64,000 bases of DNA from Luteococcus sanguinis (GCF_039527675.1 NZ_BAAAKI010000016.1:1-64000), one strand, 5' to 3'. Positions 27,736 to 36,402 are shown, counted from the stretch's first letter. Program-made: numbers and translations. The notes: generated from the sequence alone by a model not told the origin.

Positions 27736-28449
27736 ATGAACGAGTTCAACGAGAACTTCGAAGGCCTCCGTCGCGGCCACCATCACCACCACCGTGGCCC
27801 CGAGGGTCATGGCCAAGGCCGCGGACGCGGTCCCCGCCCCTTCCCGGACGACCAGAACGGCCCCGAGGGCTTCGGCCCCCAGGGTGGACACCACCACGGT
27901 CCTGCCAATGGTCCCGATGACGCCTTCATGTTCGGCGGGGGACGCGGCCGTGGTCGCGGACCCTGGGGCGAGGGTGGTCCCGGCCGTCGCGGCGGCGGGC
28001 GTGGCCCGGGCCGCGGTCGCAAGGGCGACGTCCGCAACGCCATCCTGGCGCTGCTCAAGGACCAGGAGCTGAACGGCTACGGCATGATCAGCGCCATCAG
28101 CGAGAAGACCGACGGGCTGTGGAGCCCGTCCGCTGGATCGATCTACCCCGCTCTGGGGCTGCTCGAGGACGAGGGCCTGATCGAGCCCGCCGAGGCCTCC
28201 GGCAAGAAGGTCTACCGCCTCACCGAGGCCGGCCGCACGCACGTCGACGAGCACGCCGACGCGCTGGCCAACCCCTGGGAGAAGGTGGCCCAGCCGCACC
28301 AGGGCTTCCTGGACGTGCGCAGCGACATGCACCAGCTCGGCATGGCCGTGCAGCAGGTCGTCGTCGCCGGTGACCAGGACCAGCTCCAGAAGGTGAAGGC
28401 CATCCTGGAGTCGGCCCGCAAGGACGTCTACCGCCTGCTGGCTGAGTGA
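27736..28449 (+). CDS. PadR family regulator with His/Gly/Arg-rich N-terminal extension
   Basis: A 237-residue protein. Residues 1 to about 100 are a low-complexity extension with clusters of histidine (RRGHHHHHRG, GGHHHG) and Gly/Arg runs (GGGRGRGRGP). From about residue 105 the PadR winged helix follows: ILALLKDQELNGYGMISAI, GLWSPSAGSIYPALGLLEDEGLIEP, KKVYRLTEAGR. A C-terminal dimerisation helix comes next. The His-rich part suggests metal binding, so metal-responsive repression is a plausible role. ATG at 27736 follows AAGGAGA. The downstream neighbour converges across a strong terminator. Confidence 0.87.
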   Translation: MNEFNENFEGLRRGHHHHHRGPEGHGQGRGRGPRPFPDDQNGPEGFGPQGGHHHGPANGPDDAFMFGGGRGRGRGPWGEGGPGRRGGGRGPGRGRKGDVRNAILALLKDQELNGYGMISAISEKTDGLWSPSAGSIYPALGLLEDEGLIEPAEASGKKVYRLTEAGRTHVDEHADALANPWEKVAQPHQGFLDVRSDMHQLGMAVQQVVVAGDQDQLQKVKAILESARKDVYRLLAE

Positions 28450-28462
28450 CGTGAGTTGAACC

Positions 28463-28500
28463 GGGGTTGGTTTGCACCGACAGCGGTGCAAACCAACCCC
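28463..28500. terminator. Bidirectional stem-loop terminator
   Basis: A perfect 16-bp stem (GGGGTTGGTTTGCACC with its complement) is closed by a 6-base loop. It lies between the stop codons of the PadR gene (+) and the decarboxylase gene (-), so it can serve both. There is no long T-run on either side. Confidence 0.8.
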
Positions 28501-28510
28501 GCTTCGCGGT

Positions 28511-29887
28511 CTAGAGGGCGTCGATGGGATCCAACCGGATCTCGTCGGCGCCCTTCGTCGCGTCCAGCACCACATTGCGCGCGAGCGGGATCTGGTGCGA
28601 GGCGCTCTCCAGGATGTGCATGAAGTAGCCCGCCGTGTTCGGGATCGCGACGACGTCGCCCACGGCCACTCCGGACGGGAAGTCGAAGGGACGCGCGAAC
28701 AGCAGTTCCGCCTCGATGCAGTAGGCGCCCACCAGGTAGGCGCCGGTCATGGGCGGCGACGCCGGACGCGCGGACGAGGGCCGGACCAGCACCGGGTCGA
28801 CCAGGTAGTCGTCCGAGGTGGTGCGGCACTGGGTCCGGTTCATCTCCAGCCCGACGATCGGCAGCCCGTCGCTGGTCTCCTTGCGGAAGGCCACCCGGGC
28901 CAGGGTCATGCCACAGCCGTCCAGCACGGAGCGTCCCGGTTCGCAGCGCAGTTCCAGCCCGCGGCTGGCGATGTCGTCCGCGGCCTCGGCAAGCACCCGG
29001 GCGAGCCACCCACCGCGCACCGGCGCCTGGTGGTAGGGGTAGACCTGCTGCAGCTCGCGGCCCCGCCAGGTCACCGGGTCGCGCCAGAAGGCGTCCCACT
29101 GGGAGCCGTCGTCCAGGTAGCTCATCGGGATGCCGCCGCCCATGTCGACGAAGTGCGGGGCCCAACCGCGGGTGCGCAACTGGTCGACCAGCGCCACGGC
29201 CTGCCGGATGCCGGCGACCCGGTCGGCGGCCGCGTAGCCGTGCAGGTGGAAGTGCACTCCCTCGATGCGCAGGAAGCGAAGCTCGGGCATCCAGCCCAGC
29301 CACAACGCCGCGGCCTCACCGAATCGGGTCGGGGCGATGACGTTCCCCTCACCATTGCTGCCCTCGATGCTGATCCGCAGCGCGACCCGGGGGGCGGTAT
29401 CCCCATGCAATGACGACTCGGCGGCAAGTTCGAGCAGCCGGTCGCCCTCGTCCAGGTTGTCCAGGGCCAGCGGGACATCGCGCTCCAGGCACAGCCGCAG
29501 CAGGGAGTCCGGCTTCACGGCGGCGGTGACGATGACGTCGTCGGGGTGGACGCCGCGATCCAACACCTGGCGCAGCTCACGCTCGGAGCCGACGTCGATG
29601 CCCAGCCCCAGTCGGTTCGCCTCGTCCACGATCGACAGCGCCTTGTTCGCCTTGCGGGCCACGAAGACCCGGAAGGCGACGCCTGCCTCACGGGCGGCAG
29701 CCGTCAACTCGTCCGCATTGCGCTGCAGCGGGGACGGGTTGATCACGTTCACCGGCGAGCCGTACTCCTCCAACAGGGCGGCGCAGCGGTCAGCGTCGGC
29801 CAGCAAGTCGTCCATCCATGGCTCGCGGCGGGCGGTCAGGGGACGCACCCCGGTACACATCGGCGCGGCGTGCTGCTGGGTCGTCAT
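28511..29887 (-). CDS. Y4yA-like fold-type III PLP-dependent decarboxylase family enzyme
   Basis: A 458-residue enzyme of the Orn/DAP/Arg decarboxylase-2 family (alanine-racemase-like barrel plus C-terminal sandwich). The PLP lysine lies in FVARKANKALS. HFHLHG, the phosphate-binding glycine loop DMGGGIPMS and CEPGRS follow, and the second-subunit cysteine lies in VGAYCIEAEL. It is longer than and distinct from LysA, and resembles the Y4yA group, which in rhizobia is linked to SbnA-like synthases. ATG at 29887 is preceded by GAGGATGGA. It lies on the same strand as the FAD and SbnA-like genes, but three stress genes intervene. The substrate is unknown; an amino-acid decarboxylation or epimerisation is inferred. 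Confidence 0.75.
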   Translation of the reverse strand: MTTQQHAAPMCTGVRPLTARREPWMDDLLADADRCAALLEEYGSPVNVINPSPLQRNADELTAAAREAGVAFRVFVARKANKALSIVDEANRLGLGIDVGSERELRQVLDRGVHPDDVIVTAAVKPDSLLRLCLERDVPLALDNLDEGDRLLELAAESSLHGDTAPRVALRISIEGSNGEGNVIAPTRFGEAAALWLGWMPELRFLRIEGVHFHLHGYAAADRVAGIRQAVALVDQLRTRGWAPHFVDMGGGIPMSYLDDGSQWDAFWRDPVTWRGRELQQVYPYHQAPVRGGWLARVLAEAADDIASRGLELRCEPGRSVLDGCGMTLARVAFRKETSDGLPIVGLEMNRTQCRTTSDDYLVDPVLVRPSSARPASPPMTGAYLVGAYCIEAELLFARPFDFPSGVAVGDVVAIPNTAGYFMHILESASHQIPLARNVVLDATKGADEIRLDPIDAL

Positions 29888-29985
29888 GGGTCCATCCTCG
29901 CGGCTCGTTCGTGGGGGCACCAGACAGGGAACGGCCCCGGCGGCACATGCCACCGGGGCCCAACACCAGTCATCCTGCGACTGCG

Positions 29986-30669
29986 TTAGTTCTTCTGGAC
30001 GTTGTCCTTGGCCTGGTTGGCCTGGTCCTTGACCTCGTCCTTGGCGGACTGCGCGGTCTCCTGGACGTCCTGCGCGGCGAACCGGGCCTCGTCCTTGACG
30101 TTGTCAGCAGCGCCGGTGGCCGCGTCCTTGACCTGGTTCAGGGCGTCGGTGGCGGGCTGCTGCAGCGAGCCGGCCGCATCCTTGGCGACGTCCTTGGCCT
30201 GGTCGATGACCGGGGCGGCCTGCTCCTTCACCTTGCCGGCGGCGCGCTTCTCGGCGTCGCTGGCCGGCATCAGGCCACCCACGAGGGCACCCAGACCGAA
30301 GGCCACCAGACCGGCGGCCAGCGGGTTGCCGCGGGTGTTGCGACGCACCTGGCGCGGTGCGTCGGCGACATTCTGGCGAACACCGTCGACGGCGTCGGTG
30401 GCGCGGCCACGGGCGTCGTCCACGGCACCTGTCGCACGGTCATGCACGTCGCCCACCACGCCATTGTCGTAGTAGTCGTCGTCGCTGCCGAAGACCTTCT
30501 CCTTCACCTGTCCGACCTTGTCGGAGACGGTTTCCTTGGCCTTGTCGACCTGCGCCTGCGCGATGTTCCTGGGGTTCGCGGTATCGGCCAGGGCGTTGAC
30601 GTCGTCGCTCAGGCTGGCGCGGGTGCGCTCAATGTCCTGGCGGATCTTCTCGGGATCGTTCGTGGTCAT
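29986..30669 (-). CDS. DUF3618 domain protein with amphipathic repeats
   Basis: A 227-residue protein. The N terminus (DPEKIRQDIERTRASLSDDVNAL) is the DUF3618 signature. One hydrophobic segment follows (PLAAGLVAFGLGALVGGLM, about residues 115-133). The C-terminal half is made of Ala/Lys/Asp-rich 11-residue-type repeats (VKDEARFAAQDVQETAQSAK) like LEA or apolipoprotein helices. It is the third gene of a tight operon, and its start overlaps the previous stop by four bases. The operon type is common in actinobacteria and linked with membrane stress; the exact role is unknown. Confidence 0.8.
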   Translation of the reverse strand: MTTNDPEKIRQDIERTRASLSDDVNALADTANPRNIAQAQVDKAKETVSDKVGQVKEKVFGSDDDYYDNGVVGDVHDRATGAVDDARGRATDAVDGVRQNVADAPRQVRRNTRGNPLAAGLVAFGLGALVGGLMPASDAEKRAAGKVKEQAAPVIDQAKDVAKDAAGSLQQPATDALNQVKDAATGAADNVKDEARFAAQDVQETAQSAKDEVKDQANQAKDNVQKN

Positions 30670-31133
30670 CGGTTCATCTCCTCATTGCCCTTGAGGGCAT
30701 CCGGAATCTTCTTGACGGTCTCGGTGGTGCGCGGGGCCCCTTCCAGGGCCTGCAGCTCTGACTTGCCGCGCGAGGCGAGAATGGCCGCGACGATCCCCCA
30801 CAAAATGGCGAGGATCAGGCCCGACCAGCCCAGCGCGGGGTGGTCGTGGGTGCCGATCCAGATCGCGATCGTCCACCACAGGGCCAAGGACGCGAAGGTC
30901 AGCGCCAGGTGCGCCATGATGCCCGCTCCGGCGAGCATCCCCGCGCCGGAGCCAGCCTTCTTGGCCTCGGTACGGAGCTCGGCCCTCGCGAGGTCGAGCT
31001 CCTGGTGCATCAGCGTCGAGAAGTTCGCGCTGAGGTCGGAGACGATCTCGCCGATCGAGCGCTCGTCCTCGACCAGCCCATGGCGCGTCGAGCTCGACGA
31101 TGCGGTCGGCTCGGGGGTGTGGGCGCCGGTCAT
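30666..31133 (-). CDS. Holin-X/DUF1469-type membrane protein (not phage)
   Basis: A 155-residue protein. The N-terminal helix (SIGEIVSDLSANFSTLMHQELDLARAEL) and two central hydrophobic segments (AGAGIMAHLALTFASLALWW, LGWSGLILAILWGIVAAILA) match the actinobacterial Holin-X family. The holin name is historical: there are no phage genes nearby, and it is embedded in the DUF3618 stress operon by overlapping starts and stops. It is probably a small membrane partner of its neighbours. Confidence 0.8.
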   Translation of the reverse strand: MTGAHTPEPTASSSSTRHGLVEDERSIGEIVSDLSANFSTLMHQELDLARAELRTEAKKAGSGAGMLAGAGIMAHLALTFASLALWWTIAIWIGTHDHPALGWSGLILAILWGIVAAILASRGKSELQALEGAPRTTETVKKIPDALKGNEEMNR

Positions 31134-31918
31134 CAGATGATTCCCGGGTTGGTGCGGGTGTCCGGGTGCAGGATGTCGGCGTTCAGGTCGGCGTTGCCGA
31201 GACCGGTGTCGACGGGCTGGATGCCGGTGGTGCGCGGCGTGGCCGAAGGCGTACCAGTCTGCGGGTAGCCGGTCGGCTGGACGTAGCCGGTGGGTTCGCC
31301 CAGGACGTTGTCGCGGTACTGGGTGGTGCCGGTGTACTGAGTGGTGCCGGTCCGGTACTGGAGGGCCTCGGCGCGCTGGTTCTCGTCCGCGATCACCTCA
31401 CGGGTGCCACGGGCCAGGCGTCCGGCCAGCAGACCAGCGCCGGCGGCGACGGCCAGGAAGGTTCCGGGACGCCGGGCGGCGAAGCGACGCACCTCGACGA
31501 GGATGTCGTCAGGCTCCGCGTTTTCGAGCCAGGACGCGAGGCGGTCGCCGCGCTGGGCCAGATCACCGGCGAATTCGGCGACGGGGCCGCTGGTGGATTG
31601 CCCGCTGGTCATCTTTCCGAGCTCGTCGGTCAGGCCCTTGAGGGTGCTGGCGAGGGCGCCCTGGCCCTCACGGGTGCGGCCTCGGACCTCGCCCAGCGTG
31701 GTGTCGATGAGACCGCGCACCTGCTCGCGGGCCTCGCCCACGACCTGAGTGGCCTCCTGCTTGGCCGTGTCGGCAACCTGCGAGGCCGCGGAGACGGCGG
31801 TGTCCTTGACCTCGGCCGCCTGGCCCTTGGCCTCGCGACCGAGCTGGCCAGCCTCCTGCTTCGCCTGGTCGGTCCTGCTGTTGGAGGACCCCGGGGTGGT
31901 GTTCTGGAAGTCTGTCAT
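31133..31918 (-). CDS. Stress-operon membrane-associated protein of unknown function
   Basis: A 261-residue protein and the first gene of the three-gene operon. The N-terminal 120 residues are Ala/Glu/Lys/Gln-rich amphipathic helix (AKQEAGQLGREAKGQAAEVK). A single transmembrane-like segment follows (PGTFLAVAAGAGLLAGRLARG). The tail is Thr/Gly/Tyr/Gln-rich with a repeated YTGTTQYRD-type motif and is probably disordered. The stop and the next start share one base. No enzyme motif was seen; a structural or stress role is inferred from context. Confidence 0.72.
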   Translation of the reverse strand: MTDFQNTTPGSSNSRTDQAKQEAGQLGREAKGQAAEVKDTAVSAASQVADTAKQEATQVVGEAREQVRGLIDTTLGEVRGRTREGQGALASTLKGLTDELGKMTSGQSTSGPVAEFAGDLAQRGDRLASWLENAEPDDILVEVRRFAARRPGTFLAVAAGAGLLAGRLARGTREVIADENQRAEALQYRTGTTQYTGTTQYRDNVLGEPTGYVQPTGYPQTGTPSATPRTTGIQPVDTGLGNADLNADILHPDTRTNPGII

Positions 31919-31998
31919 GCCTCCTGTCTAACTGACGATTTGTCGACACGTCGAGCAAGGCCAGCCCTAGGGGTGGGCATCTTTCGCTGCGGGCAGAC

Positions 31999-32018
31999 CT
32001 GACTGGCGCGCCGGTCAG
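31999..32018. terminator. Palindrome at the 3' end of the FAD-NAD(P)-binding gene
   Basis: CTGACTGGCGCG and its near complement form a 20-base palindrome that includes the stop codon of the gene ending at 32015. It could fold as a short terminator hairpin in the minus direction. Evidence is limited to symmetry. Confidence 0.4.
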
Positions 32019-33451
32019 TGACCCAGGACGCGACCGGCCCACCGGGCCGGCAGGTCATGCAGTTCACAACTCAAGGTGTCGTTGCCCACCACCACGTCCT
32101 CGACCGGACGTCCCACCGACGACAGGCCGCGTCCCAGACGTCCCTCACGATCGACCGCCAGACCCCGCTGCCCGGGAGCGAGCCGGGCATGGCCCTCGGC
32201 CAGCAACTGGTCCACCAATGGGGTGCGCGCGTGATCGGCGCCGGGCGGTGCCAGCACGGCGTCCACCACCCAGTCGGCGGGAGCATCACCGGCGGGCACC
32301 TGGTGGATGCCCGCGGCGTCGATCCGGACGCCGCGGTCCAGCCAACTGGTGTCGACCACGCCCTCGTCGATCAGCGCGAGCAGGCGACGCGCATTGCCCA
32401 GCGGCGGGCCGAAGGTGAGCCTTTCCAGCGCAGCGGCGCCGTGCAGGAAGGCCGACCAGTCGTCCGGATCGGGATCGCTGAACGACAGTGCCTGGACCAC
32501 CTCGGCGTAGCGCACCGACCAGGTGCGTCCCAGCGCCCAGGCGGGCCCGGGCTCGCGGCTGCCGTCGGCGACCTGTACCGAGCGGCGCAGCGCCTCCGCA
32601 GCCTGCCCGCGACCCAGGTCGGGTTCCCATCCAGTGGCAAGGGTGCGCGCGATCTCATCCGACCGGTGGCTGCGTCCGGTGACCCGATTGAGCAGATCCA
32701 GCGCGAGGTGTTCCACGGCGTCCAGCACGGCCAGCGGGTTGCGGGGCAGCTCGACGGCGGCCGGGTCGTCGAGCGGGGCAGGTTTGGCACCCAGCAGCTG
32801 GCCGGTCCGGGCCGTGGGCAGGATCGCGGCCGGCCGGTCGGCGCGGTCGCGCCCCTCGGTCAGCGCCAGCGCCAAGTCGATGAAGGTGAGCGCGGCCCCG
32901 CGGGTGGCGACCCTGGCCCCGGGCTGGATGGATGACAGCTGCTCGACCGGGTAGACGCTCGGGATCAGCGGCACCTCGGAGCTCCAGCCGTGCACCAGGG
33001 CGCCGTCCCAGTCAGGCGCATGTCCGGTGGCCAGCAGCACTTCGTCCGCCTCGAGCAGGTCACCGGACGAGAGGCTGGCGCGCCAGCCGTCGGCACTCGG
33101 CTCCAGCTGGACGACCGATGCCCGGTGCCAGGTGATCGGGAATGGCGCATCGGCGCGCAACCGTTCCCAGGCCTCGGCCAGATAGCGCCCCACCAGCGCG
33201 CGCGGGACGGCGTCCGTCGTCTCCAGACCTGCCCACTCCACCAAAGTCGGCAGCGGGGGCTGGTGGACGATGCGGGGGCTGACGTTGAGCCGCAGGTAAT
33301 CGGGCTGGCTGGGGTCGTAGCCGGCGCCGGTGCCGGGTGGGGTCGGGTCGACGACACCCACTTGGAGGTCGGTTCGTCCGTTCGCGTGGGCAACCAGTTG
33401 TCCGAGGGCCTGCAACCCCTTGGGCCCAGCTCCCACGATCAGGATCTTCAT
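32015..33451 (-). CDS. FAD-NAD(P)-binding oxidoreductase-like protein (COG4529 type)
   Basis: A 478-residue protein that starts MKILIVGAGPKGLQALGQL, a dinucleotide-binding loop (GxGPxG), with GTGAGYDPSQPDYLRLNVSP downstream as in the FAD-NAD(P)-binding family. A second nucleotide-like motif reads EVLLATGHAPDWDG. Its start overlaps the stop of the SbnA-like gene as ATGA, so the two are translationally coupled and probably act in one pathway. In the staphylococcal diaminopropionate pathway the SbnA product is oxidised by the dehydrogenase SbnB. This unrelated flavoprotein may take that step here, which is an inference. No signal peptide is present. Confidence 0.78.
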   Translation of the reverse strand: MKILIVGAGPKGLQALGQLVAHANGRTDLQVGVVDPTPPGTGAGYDPSQPDYLRLNVSPRIVHQPPLPTLVEWAGLETTDAVPRALVGRYLAEAWERLRADAPFPITWHRASVVQLEPSADGWRASLSSGDLLEADEVLLATGHAPDWDGALVHGWSSEVPLIPSVYPVEQLSSIQPGARVATRGAALTFIDLALALTEGRDRADRPAAILPTARTGQLLGAKPAPLDDPAAVELPRNPLAVLDAVEHLALDLLNRVTGRSHRSDEIARTLATGWEPDLGRGQAAEALRRSVQVADGSREPGPAWALGRTWSVRYAEVVQALSFSDPDPDDWSAFLHGAAALERLTFGPPLGNARRLLALIDEGVVDTSWLDRGVRIDAAGIHQVPAGDAPADWVVDAVLAPPGADHARTPLVDQLLAEGHARLAPGQRGLAVDREGRLGRGLSSVGRPVEDVVVGNDTLSCELHDLPARWAGRVLGH

Positions 33452-34452
33452 GACGCCACTTCCGCAACGAGTTCGTCCATGTCGGTCCTGCTCAGGCCCA
33501 GCTCCTGGGTGACCCACGCGTCGTCGTGGACGGTGTCGAGGTAGGCCGAGCCGCCGTCATGCAGGATCGCCGCAACCCTGTCGCCGGTGGAGAACCGGGC
33601 GTGGGACAGGGCCCAGACCACCGCCCCGCCGGAGGCGCCAGCCAAGATCCCTTCCCGGATCGCCAGAGCGCGGCAGCCGGCGACGGCCTGCGCATCGGTC
33701 ACGCGGACCACCTCGTCCGGGATCACCAGGCGGGAGAGAGGGCTCACGACGCCGGCGCCCATCCCGGGCAGCAGGCGGGTGCCCTGCTCACCGTCGAAGA
33801 GCACCGAACCGACGGCATCGACGGCGACGACCCTGGTCGCCATGTCGTGCTCGCGCAGGTAGTCGGTGCAGCCATTGATGGTGCCCGTGGTGGAGACGGC
33901 GACGAAGAGGTGGTCGACGCGATGGTCCAGGGCCCCGGCGACCTCGCGCATCGTCCCGTCGCGGTGGGCTGCGGGATTGGCCGGGTTCGAGTACTGGTCG
34001 AGCGAGATGGCGCCGGGGATGGTGCGCAGCAGTTCCGCGACGCGCAGGTGGCGGGCCCGGAGCAGGTCGCCAGTCTCGGGATCGGGGGTGTCGACGAGGC
34101 TGACCTCGCCGCCCAGCGCCCGGATGGTCGCGACGGTGGACCGGTTGGCGCGGCTGTCCACGACGCAGATGAAGCGGACCCCGGCCAGGGTGCAGGCGCG
34201 CGCCAAGGCCATTCCCAGGTTCCCGGAGCTGGACTCGACGACCGTGCCGCCCCGTTGCAGCCGGCCGGTGTCGAGGGCGTCGCGGAGCATGTTGAGGGCG
34301 GGGCGGTCCTTGGCGGAGCCACCGGGGTTGAAGGACTCGAGCTTGGCGAAGACCTCGGTGTTGGGGAACAGTCGCGACAGCCGGACGAGTGGGGTGCTGC
34401 CGACCACGTCCTGGATGGATGACACCGGCGCGGGCGGCGAGGGGAAGACCAT
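33448..34452 (-). CDS. SbnA-like PLP-dependent synthase (cysteine synthase superfamily)
   Basis: A 334-residue fold-type II PLP enzyme. STPLVRL, FAKLESFNPGGSAKDRPA (PLP lysine), ESSSGNLGMALA (phosphate/substrate loop) and VSTTGTINGC are close in pattern to SbnA, which joins O-phosphoserine and glutamate to form the precursor of 2,3-diaminopropionate. VAVDAVGSVLFDGEQGTRLLPG and the ILAGASGGAV loop also fit SbnA better than CysK. The ATG at 34452 is used; a GTG at 34488 is in frame but has its purine stretch only one base away. It is coupled to the FAD gene and lies downstream of pdxH, which supplies PLP. Confidence 0.78.
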   Translation of the reverse strand: MVFPSPPAPVSSIQDVVGSTPLVRLSRLFPNTEVFAKLESFNPGGSAKDRPALNMLRDALDTGRLQRGGTVVESSSGNLGMALARACTLAGVRFICVVDSRANRSTVATIRALGGEVSLVDTPDPETGDLLRARHLRVAELLRTIPGAISLDQYSNPANPAAHRDGTMREVAGALDHRVDHLFVAVSTTGTINGCTDYLREHDMATRVVAVDAVGSVLFDGEQGTRLLPGMGAGVVSPLSRLVIPDEVVRVTDAQAVAGCRALAIREGILAGASGGAVVWALSHARFSTGDRVAAILHDGGSAYLDTVHDDAWVTQELGLSRTDMDELVAEVAS

Positions 34453-34521
34453 TCGGCGACCGTAACGCGGGGCACCTGGTCTGACCACCCCTTTTGGTGG
34501 GTTCTTTGGGGCGTGCTCGGT

Positions 34522-34661
34522 CGGTGCTGTTCAGCCGGTGCTGTTCAGCCGGTGGTGTTCAGCCGGTGGTGTTCAGCCGGTGCTGTTGACACGGTGCTGT
34601 TGAGACGGTGCTGTTGAGACGATGGTGTTCAGAAGGTGGTGTTCAGAAGGTGGTGTTCAGG
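34522..34661. repeat. 14-bp tandem repeat array, 10 units
   Basis: Ten consecutive 14-base units of the type CGGTGCTGTTCAGC fill the space between pdxH and the SbnA-like gene. Units 1-4 end TTCAGC, units 5-7 end TTGACA or TTGAGA, and units 8-10 read GGTGGTGTTCAG. The last unit contains the pdxH stop codon (34657-34659). The unit is not a multiple of three. It is a probable variable-number tandem repeat. Confidence 0.9.
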
Positions 34662-35292
34662 GGGCCAGGCGCTCCTTGTTCCAGTTGCCGTGCTCGTCGA
34701 GTCGGTAGCGCAGGCGGTCGTGCAGCCGGGATGTGCGCCCCTGCCAGAACTCCCAGGTATCAGGCACCAGGCGGTAACCGCCCCAGTGGTCGGGGCGCGG
34801 CGGGCGCGGGCCGAACTGGGCGCCGTACCGCGCGGCGTTGGCAAGCAGCACGGCGCGGGTGGCGATCACCTGGCTCTGGGGGCTGGCCCAGGCGCCGATC
34901 CGCGAGTCGATCGGTCGCATCTGGAAGTACTCGTCCGACTCCTCGGCGCTGACCTTCTCGACGCGCCCCTCGATGCGCACCACCCTTTCCTGCTCGACCC
35001 AGTGGAACTGCAACGCGGCCTGCGGGTTGGTCGCCAGTTCCTGGCCCTTGCGCGAGTCGTAGTTGGTGAAGAAGACGATTCCCTGCTCGTCGAAGCTCTT
35101 GACCAGCACGATGCGGGTGGACGGGCGCCCACCCTCGCCGACGGTGGCCAGGGTCATGGCATTGGGCTCGGGGATGTTGGCGGCCTTCGCCTGGTCGAAC
35201 CAGGCGCCGAACTGGTTGACCGGGTTCGCGTGGCTCACCGACTCGTCGAGTTCGCCCTGCTCGTAACTCTTGCGCATGCCCCTGATGTCCAT
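34657..35292 (-). CDS. pdxH: Pyridoxamine/pyridoxine 5'-phosphate oxidase
   Basis: A 211-residue enzyme with the complete PdxH pattern: the N-terminal helix MRKSYEQGELDE, FMN-binding RIVLVKSFDEQGIVFFTNYDSRKG, QFHWVEQERVVRIEGRVEKV, and the C-terminal signature EFWQGRTSRLHDRLRY. It makes pyridoxal 5'-phosphate from pyridoxine or pyridoxamine phosphate using FMN and oxygen. It precedes two PLP-dependent enzymes in the same direction. The stop codon lies inside the last unit of a tandem repeat array. An alternative start five codons in (MRKSYEQ) is possible. Confidence 0.93.
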   Translation of the reverse strand: MDIRGMRKSYEQGELDESVSHANPVNQFGAWFDQAKAANIPEPNAMTLATVGEGGRPSTRIVLVKSFDEQGIVFFTNYDSRKGQELATNPQAALQFHWVEQERVVRIEGRVEKVSAEESDEYFQMRPIDSRIGAWASPQSQVIATRAVLLANAARYGAQFGPRPPRPDHWGGYRLVPDTWEFWQGRTSRLHDRLRYRLDEHGNWNKERLAP

Positions 35293-35301
35293 GTCCCGAG
35301 C

Positions 35302-36305
35302 CTATGCCGGGCGCGCCAAGCCGTCCTGGGGGCCCGGCCACTGTCTTCGAGGCCGCGGCACGACGCCGCGCCCGCCAAAATTGCCACCAGAGAGCAATCC
35401 GGTCCCGGGGAGGGACCGAAAGTTGCTCACCTGGCGATCTTGGCGGAAGTTGTGGCTGGTCAGGAGCGCGCACAACTCGTTGAGCACCGCTCGAGGGTCC
35501 TGGCGGATACGGCTCGGGGGGAAGTGGAGCACCCGATACCCGTGCGACTCGAAGGCGTTGTGGCGCTCCCAGTCGTGCTCAATGGCCTCGCGCGACCCGT
35601 GGTGCGTCCAGCTGTCCACCTCGACGACCACCTTGACGTTGTCGAAGACCAGGTCGCCGATGTAGAACCGGCCGCCGATCCAGTCGGGCGCGTTGCCCTT
35701 CCATCGGCTGATGCCAGCCCCACGCAGAAGGTCGTGGAAGTCCAACTCGGCGACCGACCAAGGGTTGTTGCGCACGCGAGCCGCCGTCATGCGCCAGGTC
35801 TCCAGCCGCGCCCATTCCGCCGTCACGCGCAGGTCGGCCGGTGTGAACGCGCCCGTCCGCAACCCGTGGAAGAGGGTGTCCATCTCCCCATGGTCAGCGG
35901 CGTCCAGGGCGCTCGCGGCGGGATGGCGAGCCAGGTGTGCCCATGGGAGATCGTCAATTCAGGCGGAAGCGGTCGGGTCATGAGGAGCGTGAGCCCCGCT
36001 GGCGGAGCCGAACGCGACCGGGCCGTTCTTGCGGCGACGGAGCACACCGGCGCCCCAGGCCACCAGCTCAGGGCTGCGGCGGCGGTGCTGGTGAACACGG
36101 CGTCCGGTCGCCACAACCAGGTTGCCCGGACCATGCTCTGCCACCGGCTGTCGTCGCTGGCCATCACGATCCCCGGCAATGGCCTCCTGGCCAGACCATC
36201 GGCGACCGCGGACCTGATCGCCCACCTGAGTTGGGGGTGGTCCTTGTCGCGCAGTGCCCCGCCACCGACATCCGGGGCCCGCGCCAGTTCGTCCCGATTC
36301 TTCAT
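35302..36305 (-). pseudogene. DUF559/AbiEi-antitoxin-like protein, frameshifted
   Basis: Two frames form one protein. The upstream frame (from ATG at 36305) encodes an AbiEi-like N-terminal part: LVRATWLWRPDAVFT-type segment, a WW/PGAPV stretch and MTRPLPPELTISHGHTWLA. The downstream frame (35883-35302) continues with SALDAADHG just before MDTLFHGLRTGAFTPADL and then the DUF559 Vsr-like nuclease fold (LDFHDLLRGAGI, VFDNVKVVVEVDSWTHHGS, HNAFESHGYRVLHFPPSRI). The shift lies at about 35917-35937. The 3' end runs through copy B of the 75-bp element, which adds the last codons. Such proteins are common in actinobacteria and are thought to act as toxin-antitoxin or nuclease-related factors. Sequencing error is not excluded. 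Confidence 0.7.
35372..35446. repeat. 75-bp palindromic element, copy B
   Basis: This copy is 75 bp and aligns without gaps to copies A, C and D; base i pairs with base 76-i. It starts CCGCCAAAATTGCCA and ends TGGCGATCTTGGCGG, with conserved CCGGTCC and GGGACC either side of the centre. It lies inside the 3' end of the DUF559-type reading frame and supplies its C-terminal tail without a stop codon. It groups with copy A. Confidence 0.88.
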
Positions 36306-36402
36306 CGCCCCAGTTGATGGCCTGACCGGCTCATCCGAAAGCGGGGCATTCGCGCCTGTGGACAACTTCGGGCTTTTCGCCGCGTCCTGTGGAAAAGGTT
36401 CT

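Noticed and set aside
30666..31133. Prophage because of a holin-like protein
   Set aside because: No other phage genes are near; the Holin-X family is a chromosomal actinobacterial stress-operon member here, joined to DUF3618 by overlapping codons.
34522..34661. CRISPR array
   Set aside because: The 14-base units are directly adjacent with no spacers, so it is a simple tandem repeat.
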